DNA of 64,000 bases from positions 1,550,001 to 1,614,000 of the forward strand of contig JAALGY010000057.1 in the NCBI GenBank assembly GCA_032358165.1. The letters are read 5' to 3'. The notes beneath the pieces are model-generated. The model worked only from the letters and a program-made list of their open reading frames with translations. It was not told the origin of the DNA and made no database searches. The stretch is from Diplosphaera chodatii (Eukaryota; Chlorophyta; Trebouxiophyceae; Prasiolales; Stichococcaceae). The number at the start of each line of letters is the position of its first letter. Within the stretch, counting starts at the first letter, position 1. Position numbers and translations under genes: made by a program. This document shows positions 57,786 through 64,000 of this stretch, piece after piece.

Positions 57786-58741
57786 TCAGGTGAAACCAAC
57801 ATGGAGATGTGCACCTGGCAGGCTGCAGGCAACATCGTCATGGATGTCGAAGCCATGCTGCTGGTACAACCGCCATGCTGCATCATTGTCGCAGTCGACA
57901 TGCGTATATAGCCTTTTGGCCATCAACTGCTGCGCTGCTGTCTCCACTGCTGCTGTGATCAGCATGCGGCCGATGCCCTGTCCCCTGAATTGCTCATGTA
58001 CTGATACATTGACTAAAAATGCGCCCCCTGGGTCGTCCTGCACGGCAAAAGCTGACGTGAGGCCGTCCAAGCTGCAGCTTAGCAGACTTCGCACAGGAGA
58101 ACATGTGCATGAGCTCAAACTGAGATATTCAAGCCATGCATTTGTGTGTCAACCCACCTCTGGGACACCTGGAGGATGGCAGCCGGAGACTTCAGCTGGC
58201 AGCCGCAGATCAAGTGAGCCACAGACGCACTCGCCAGGCCTCACAGCCACCAGGCAGATGCATGACAGCCGGCCATCCGTTTGCACGGCTGTCCGGTTGC
58301 GTAGCCCGTGGTACTCTTCGCGAGCCATCTTATTGGCGAGCGATGCTGCAAACCGCGGCATCGGCACCATTGCCTGCAAGTGGCACAGGCAGCACAATAC
58401 ACGGCCGCAAATCACGGCTTGCCGCCTCACAACAGCTTGCCATCCACCCATGCATTCAATCGCCCCAATGGTTGTGACCGCACATGTGCATGCACTTGGC
58501 GCATGCTGACCTCATAAAAGCATTCTGCGCGTATTTGTGCAGCTTCCTCGAGCTCAGCGTTGTTCTGAGGCTCGCGCACAGTCACAGAATCGGCTGTTTG
58601 CCGCTCATGCGCTGATTGTTGCCGCACAGCTGCTGCATTGCAGATGGCGCGCTTGCGATGCCTAGCACTGCTGCAGGCTCTACAAGAGAATGCTGACGGC
58701 CTAAGCAACCAGTGTTTAGTTTGTAACGCCCCATATACCAT
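57786..58741 (-). CDS. GNAT-family N-acetyltransferase, plastid-type
   Basis: Acetyl-CoA-dependent N-acetyltransferase, likely plastid-targeted. The ATG at 58741-58739 begins MVYGALQTKHWLLRPSAFSC and a basic Ser/Arg/Cys-rich leader, then SVTVREPQNNAELEEAAQIR, AECFYE, the first GNAT helix. Following exons hold SLANKMAREEYHGLRNRTAV, CICLVAVRPGECVCGSLDLR, DDPGGAFLVNVSVHEQFRGQ and GIGRMLITAAVETAAQQLM. RGQGIG (about 57985-57968) is the acetyl-CoA pyrophosphate loop. Then LYTHVDCDNDAAWRLYQQHG gives the Asn and Tyr of the last conserved helix. In this frame the protein ends at the TGA at 57788-57786. An alternative end through a further splice to a hydrophobic segment (WQAVGWFLYRIYRR), ending at 57605, is possible. 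Confidence 0.8.
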
Positions 58742-59261
58742 TTGAAGTGCGACTGAATATCGAAGTCTCAGAAATGAACATGTCGATGCTGAGTTTGCGC
58801 AAGCATCATGCCTACCGCGCTAGCTACAGCATGACCGGCATGTTCCTTTCTAGTAATCAATGCGGGCTGCTGTCGAAGCAGGCTGACCCGCAGTGGCCAA
58901 TGTTCTTGTGAAGGGAAAGTGTACATTGTGCAGAAGTGAATTGATGGTTATGTATGGTGCCAGCTGGCAACTCGGTCGGAGACTGTGGTGTTCGAGGCTA
59001 TCTGACGCCAGCAGCAGTGCCTTTCTCAGGTGGAGCCTGCCGTTTGATCGCATGGCCTTCTGAATGAACAACTCATTCTCTCCTTTCCACAAGAGGCAAC
59101 ACACTCGTTCTGAGCGGCTACACTAACAGAAGCAGCTAAGTTGCTAGCGATGCTGATGTTGGTTACTGAGCATCTGGTGTTTCCTAACAAAAATGGTGCG
59201 ATTGGCGCTGTGAAGGTGGCTGCGGTCACCATGCAGTTGTCGACTGAAGCCGCCAGAGCGG
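58742..59261. other. Intergenic region
   Basis: About 520 bp between two minus-strand genes. A minus-strand frame at 59280-59026 could be a further exon of the next gene, but no splice choice is clear. Nothing else seen. Confidence 0.4.
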
Positions 59262-60098
59262 TCACGGCACACTCCGGCACAGGCCGATGGCGAGCGCAGC
59301 CTCCTCCTCCGCCTTCTGCTTGTCCTTCGTGAGCAGGCCCCGCAGCTTGCGCTCGATGTCCAGCTCCTCACGCAGGACTTGCACGGTCTGGTCCTTGTCC
59401 AGCAGCTCCTTCTCCTTGCCCAGCAGGACCAGCTCCTTCTCGGCGAGCTCCGAGCGGATCTCCTCGAGCTCTCGGATGCGCCCCTTCTTCCGCCCCCTCG
59501 ATTTGGTCACCTCCTCCTTCGTGGCGGCCGGCTGCCCCTCCACTGCCTGCTTCACCGCGTCCTTCGATGCGCTGCCGTTGCCTGGTTGGCCGTTTGGCGA
59601 TGCAGGCGCCCCTGGTGCTGATGGTGGTATTGCCGGCGGGGGCTGCTTCAGCAGGGCATCGACCTCACTCCTCAGCGTTGCAGCTGCTTCAGAGCGCACG
59701 CCCGGCTGCTGGGCTGGGCTAACTCTGGGGGCTATTGGCTGCTGTTGCCCTGCGGCATCGCTGACGGGTGGTGCTGAGGCGCTCTTCTGTTCTGCTGTAC
59801 TCGCTGAAGCGGCTGGTGGCTGCGCTGTAACCTCTACAGGCGCAGTAGGCTCTGCCACCGCAACATTAGGAAAAGCTGCGGGACTGCTCAGCAGCGCCAC
59901 ACCTGCCAGGAGCCCGGTGACCTTTCGGCCAGTGCTGGGGTGCTCCCGATTTCTGCATGCATCTGAGCAGCTACTATGCACGACCTGCTTATTGGGCCGC
60001 GCGTGTCGTGGGCCAGAACTAAACGGACGATCGATACGTGTCCCTCCCCATGTAGCATGGCTGACACAAGACTGCGCAGAGCGCAGCGCCTGCAGCAT
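59262..60098 (-). CDS. Coiled-coil protein with bipartite plastid / thylakoid-lumen type leader
   Basis: Not recognised. The ATG at 60098-60096 reads MLQALRSAQSCVSHATWGGT, then an Arg/Ser/His-rich leader. A twin-basic hydrophobic helix follows (GRKVTGLLAGVALLSSPAAF) ending PNVAVAEP, whose A-x-A could be a lumen processing site. After it comes about 110 residues of Pro/Ala/Ser/Gln-rich linker (TAPVEVTAQPPAASAS). A C-terminal coiled coil follows (GRIRELEEIRSELAEKELVL, LGKEKELLDKDQTVQVLREE, LDIERKLRGLLTKDKQKAEE). The single exon ends AALAIGLCRSVP, TGA near 59264-59262. The leader could be a membrane anchor rather than a cleaved signal. A further downstream exon is possible. No enzyme domain is visible. 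Confidence 0.65.
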   Translation of the reverse strand: MLQALRSAQSCVSHATWGGTRIDRPFSSGPRHARPNKQVVHSSCSDACRNREHPSTGRKVTGLLAGVALLSSPAAFPNVAVAEPTAPVEVTAQPPAASASTAEQKSASAPPVSDAAGQQQPIAPRVSPAQQPGVRSEAAATLRSEVDALLKQPPPAIPPSAPGAPASPNGQPGNGSASKDAVKQAVEGQPAATKEEVTKSRGRKKGRIRELEEIRSELAEKELVLLGKEKELLDKDQTVQVLREELDIERKLRGLLTKDKQKAEEEAALAIGLCRSVP

Positions 60099-60432
60099 GC
60101 TGCAACGCTTATTAATCTGTGCAGATGCGTTCAGCACTGGGAAGCAGGTTGCTGCCGGTTCATGTTATAGACGAGCGTGAACCGTGTGTTGTTGTGGTCG
60201 CCCTGCAGCAGATAATTGAGATTAGTCACCAGCTCAGGCCAGCTTCACCGCTTCTCCGTTGCCGTTGAAACGTGCGTAATGTTTCGTGTACGAAGTTTGC
60301 ACAGTCGCAAGTGGGGATTGCACCAGGATGACGTGCAGCCGAGTCTAGCTAGTCTGAGTGCTGAACATTTCGAACTGATCGCAGTAGCTGGCGAAGTGCA
60401 ACCCCTTTGCAGCTTCAGCAGCGCTGTGCAGG
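60099..60432. other. Divergent intergenic region
   Basis: About 330 bp between the coiled-coil gene (-) and PP7 (+). An open plus-strand frame from the ATG at 60216 could be a 5' exon of PP7, but it has no matching donor. Confidence 0.4.
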
Positions 60433-63400
60433 ATGGTGTCGTCATCACAGCTCGCAGTGATCGAGCCTATTGAGCTGCCGGCTGCTTTTACTGCTCAGTG
60501 GGCGATGGAGCTTGGGCTCCGCTTGGATGCGGCAACCCGGCAGCGTGTGCCCCTGAAGCAAGTGCTTCCACCAGAGGCAGCTGAGGCGTTGTTCGCGGCG
60601 GCTACCAGGTTGTTGCTGAAGGAGCCCACGCTGCTGGAGGTGAGCCCTCGAGATGGTAGCATTTGCTCATTGCTGGCATCATGGGTTTGTGCAGACGGCC
60701 AGACAGCGTCACTTTGAGAGAGCATGTCATGAAGGCTGGTGGTTGTTGTCTTCAGGTCACCCCGAGCAGCCCCACAGCCACGGTCACGGTGGTTGGGGAC
60801 ACGCATGGCCAGCTCCACGACGTCATTGGCCCGCTGTGAGCATGTGCCCAGCCTGCATTTCGTGCACAGCCTGCACACACAAGTGCACAAAGCAGCATTG
60901 CCCTTGTTCAGCTTATTGAACGGCCATGTTGTATCTGCGTGACAGAGCGGAGGCGGCAGGGTGGCCGAGCGAGGAGCAGCTGTTTGTGTGGAACGGCGAC
61001 TTTGTGGATCGCGGCGCCTGGGGCGTGGAGCTGCTGGCGGTGCTGGCCGCCTGGAAGCTGGCGCTGCCGTCGGCCGTGTTCCTGCTGCGCGGCAACCACG
61101 AGTCGATCACCTGCACGAAGATGTGAGGGTGGTGCATTGTCCCAAGCTGCACAGCCAGTGCGTGGGCGGACTTCGGCACCCTGCAGCAGTGGCTCAACGG
61201 TGACGTGGCTTTGCGTCCAGGTATGGCTTCTTTCAGGAGCTGCAGGCGAAGTATGGCAAGGTCAAATGCAAGGTTGGTTGTTTGCAGCGTTATGCAGAGG
61301 TCCTTGCCACACCTGCCTTAAAGCACATCAACAAGACTGGCCAACTTGGTTGCGGTGCAGCTGGTTTTCAAGGCCTGCAAGCGCCTGTTTGCAGCGCTGC
61401 CACTGGCTGCATGCATTGCCAGCAAGGTGCTGGTGCTGCACGGAGGTGAGCCGAGTTCTGCGGCAACAGCGTGCTTCTCGGCTGCCTGGGACATCTGCAA
61501 GGATGGGCCTGCCTGACTTGAATGACGTGCCTTCAGGTTTGTTTCGTAAACCTGATGCGGTGGCAAAGTCAAAGAAGCGGCGGAGGAAGCCCGTGTCGGC
61601 TGCCATGGATGATGCTGTCGTTCTGGGGTCGTTGGCGGACCTGCGGGCCGCCAGCAAGGGCGGCATGGACCCATCAGGTAAGGAAGTTCAGGGCATGCAA
61701 CATTTGCTGTTTGTACTTGTACAGCATGCCTTGCATTCCTTGTACAAGTGCCGTGCGGCTGCCTCTGCGTTGGTGTAGGTGTCTACCTGGTGTTCCATCG
61801 TGCATCTTCAGGGCAAGGGTCCACGCTGGTGGCTGCCGATGTGATGTGGTCCGACCCATCAGGGGAGCCGGGTCTGCGTCCGAATGATGCACGCGGTGTC
61901 GGCGTCGTTTTTGGCGCTGACATCACCGAGGTTCGCCTCAAAACCTGAGTCCACCCTGCAATCGAGTGTCTCGAAGCAATGCTGTCGGCACCATGTGTGC
62001 ACACGGAGCGCGCATGAGCCGCATCGCTGATGAGGCTGTCCGTTCCCTTCTGCAGCACTTCCTGCAGCACAACGGGCTGCGGCTGGTCATCAGGTCGCAC
62101 GAGGGCCCCGATGCACGGGTGGACCGCAATGACATGCCGCCCATGACGCCCGGCTACTCCACCGACCATGTCACCGAGAGTGAGCACATGGCACACATGT
62201 GTGAGGTGCTTTGCATGCCTGCATGTTTGGGAAACATACGCAAGATGCGCTTCAGGGTGGCACATGATCTTCAGCAGGCCAGCCGGTGTGCTGTGTCGTC
62301 ACCACTGCAGGTGGCAAGCTGATGACCGTCTTCAGCGCGCCGGACTACCCGCAGTTCCAGCTGCCGGGGGAGCGGTACGACAACCTGGGCGCGGTGCTGC
62401 GCCTGTCGCCGCCCAACTACACCGACCCCGTGGCGCTGCAGTTCTCGGCCAGCCTGCCGCGGCCCGAGGTGCTGCGCTGCAGTGGCTCGCGCCTCTGCTT
62501 CTCCCCTCGAAGTGTACGCGTACAGGCTGGTCTTGCCACCAGCCACAGCTGGGACCGCATCCCCCACCGAGGGTCACCCTGTGATGCAGGCGGACTGCTT
62601 CTATGACCTGGGGGTGCCAGACTCGGACGAGGAGATCGAGCTGGGGGGCTACGCATCGGAGGTCAGCGGCGTGTCCTCGCTCGGCGGCAGCGCCATGTCG
62701 GGGGGCAGCGGCGACGACGAGGTGGGAGCCGCCCAGGCAGCGGATGCTGCATCATCGCCGATGCCGGATGGTGGTCTGGGACGGCCAGCAAAAGCAGCGC
62801 GGGAGGACAAAGCACCAAAGGTGGGCATGTGCATGGCTCGTCTGCAGCGGGGTGCTGCGATTGATGTCCTGCTCCTGAAGCTGCAGTCAGGCGCTGCCGG
62901 GAGTGCGTCACGAGGCGGATCGCGGCTTGGTCACCCCTGCAGGTGCCAGCGCCCGCTGCGCCCGCGGACCTGATGGCGCTGGAGGATGAGCTGTTGGCAC
63001 GTGCAGTGGCCGGTGACAGCGATGCCTCCAGGTGCGCGTGCTCCTGGCTGCTGCGTGGTGCAAACGACGCACCGAACGCACACAAGGGCATCTGATCATC
63101 CACGTGGACCATCACCTACACCACTGTGCACTGCACGACATGGGTGTCTGGGCCCTTGCAGCAATGCCGAGGCGGCGGTGCTGGAGGCGGGCGCCGCGCT
63201 GCTGGGCACCCCGTCCACGGCGGCGGCGGGCAGCCAGGACAGCGGCAGCAGCGGCCCCGCGATGCGGCCCGTGCCGGCGGCAGCGGCCCCCGCAGCGCAG
63301 CTGGTCCTTGAGGTGCTGCCGCATACCCGGCGTGTCATCTGGCTGGTTGTGTTTGGCCGGTAGCACACTGCTTACGAAGTCGAATCCATCAGTGCATCCG

Positions 63401-63626
63401 CGAGGTTTGGGCTACTAGTCGCCTGACAAGCCAGTGCCGCCGTCGCACTACAGGGTGCGCTGCTGCGTGGTGAGTCTGGCACGACAGCGGTGCTAGATCA
63501 GATGCAGGCGGATGCCGAGGCAGCCGATGTCCTGCACCCGAAAGCTGCCAGCGCGCCTGCGGCGCAGCCAGCAGGCGCCCCTGGGCACGCACCTGCATGC
63601 AGCGGTGCAAGGTCACTCAGTGGAGG

Positions 63627-63658
<32 letters not shown>

Positions 63659-64000
63659 AGGCAGCACATCATGCATCCGCCGTTGCACTGGCAACGGACC
63701 GCAGTATGCCACAGGCCCTGAGCAGCAGCGTGGCAGCAGCACCGCAGTTAGCTGCAGGCTCAGCGCCGCTCTCGGCGCCGCTTACGGCCAGCATGCCGCA
63801 GGCGGCCTCCCTGGCGGAGCAGAACAGCACAGCTGGCACGGCCGCCTTTGCCTCGGCTCTGACCGCCGAGACAGAGGGGCTGGCAGCGCCTGGCACAGCT
63901 GCGGCCGCAGCGCCTGGCACAGCTGCGGCCGCCGCTGTGGCGGACAGCGCGGGTGCTGCGGCGGATGGGTCGTCGGGCCAGCAGCTGGAGCAGCTAGTTG
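60433..64000 (+). CDS. PP7: PP7-type serine/threonine protein phosphatase, 3' end missing
   Basis: PPP-family metallophosphatase closest in pattern to plant PP7. The ATG at 60433 reads [20 protein letters not shown], then helices ([20 protein letters not shown]). Catalytic motifs in order: [12 protein letters not shown] (60797), [14 protein letters not shown] (60988), [14 protein letters not shown] (61084), [17 protein letters not shown] (61432) and [16 protein letters not shown] (62080-62130). Next are [16 protein letters not shown] and [20 protein letters not shown] (62323-62382). RSHEGPDAR and [10 protein letters not shown] are PP7-like. Between VLHGG and RSHE sits a large insert with a basic [11 protein letters not shown] (about 61568-61600), typical in position for PP7 and possibly a nuclear signal. 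After the catalytic core an acidic Ser/Gly stretch ([17 protein letters not shown]) and a long Ala-rich tail run past the right edge. Confidence 0.82.
63628..63658 (+). repeat. CAG-type trinucleotide run in the PP7 tail
   Basis: (GCA)n broken by one AAC, read in the coding frame as poly-Ala ([18 protein letters not shown]). It is the purest microsatellite I noticed here and a likely length polymorphism. Confidence 0.75.

Noticed and set aside
59287..60180. Long plus-strand open frame rich in Ser/Leu
   Set aside because: Exact antisense of the coiled-coil gene; GC-rich coding keeps the opposite frame open.

Overview
This window is nuclear DNA of a green alga. The genes carry many short GT-AG introns, the coding sequence is GC-rich, and the standard code fits. 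Several products are typical of chloroplasts: a Ccs1 cytochrome c assembly factor, a TEF30/MET1 PDZ-TPR protein, a Rubisco-LSMT-like SET enzyme and a BASS2-type pyruvate carrier. A plant PP7-type phosphatase fits the same picture. A trebouxiophyte is my best guess, but that is inference. Most genes are assembled from several exons by reading frames and splice signals, so internal exon borders are approximate unless stated.

Left part (1-22 kb), housekeeping and plastid genes: a kinesin-14 cut by the left edge (-), a SET-domain protein methyltransferase (+), CCS1 (+), TEF30/MET1 (-), a cathepsin X/Z protease (+), a plastid DnaJ protein (+) and a TMEM45/DUF716 membrane protein (+).

Middle part (22.6-44.9 kb), the main discovery: a block of eight genes that looks like a eukaryotic biosynthetic cluster for mycosporine-like UV sunscreens. 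It has a sedoheptulose-7-phosphate cyclase (mysA-like, -) divergent from a SAM O-methyltransferase (mysB-like, +). Next come a short-chain dehydrogenase (+), a MysC-type ATP-grasp ligase (-), a second short-chain dehydrogenase (-), an L-galactose-dehydrogenase-like aldo/keto reductase (+), an MFS transporter (-) and a COMT-type O-methyltransferase (+). The three core enzymes match, in family and order of reaction, the cyanobacterial route sedoheptulose 7-phosphate -> 4-deoxygadusol -> mycosporine-glycine. No mysD-type ligase or NRPS is present. The two dehydrogenases and the second methyltransferase could therefore make a different end product. All eight genes have introns, so this is not a bacterial contaminant or a very recent transfer.

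Right part (45-64 kb): a SET/MYND (SMYD-like) methyltransferase with TPR-like ends (-), a disordered Gln/Ser/Pro-rich protein (-), BASS2 (+), a C2-like tail-anchored protein (-), the proteasome assembly chaperone UMP1 (+), a plastid GNAT acetyltransferase (-), a coiled-coil protein with a bipartite plastid/lumen signal (-), and a PP7 phosphatase with a long Ala-rich tail that runs off the right edge (+).

I found no rRNA, convincing tRNA, CRISPR array or intact transposon.
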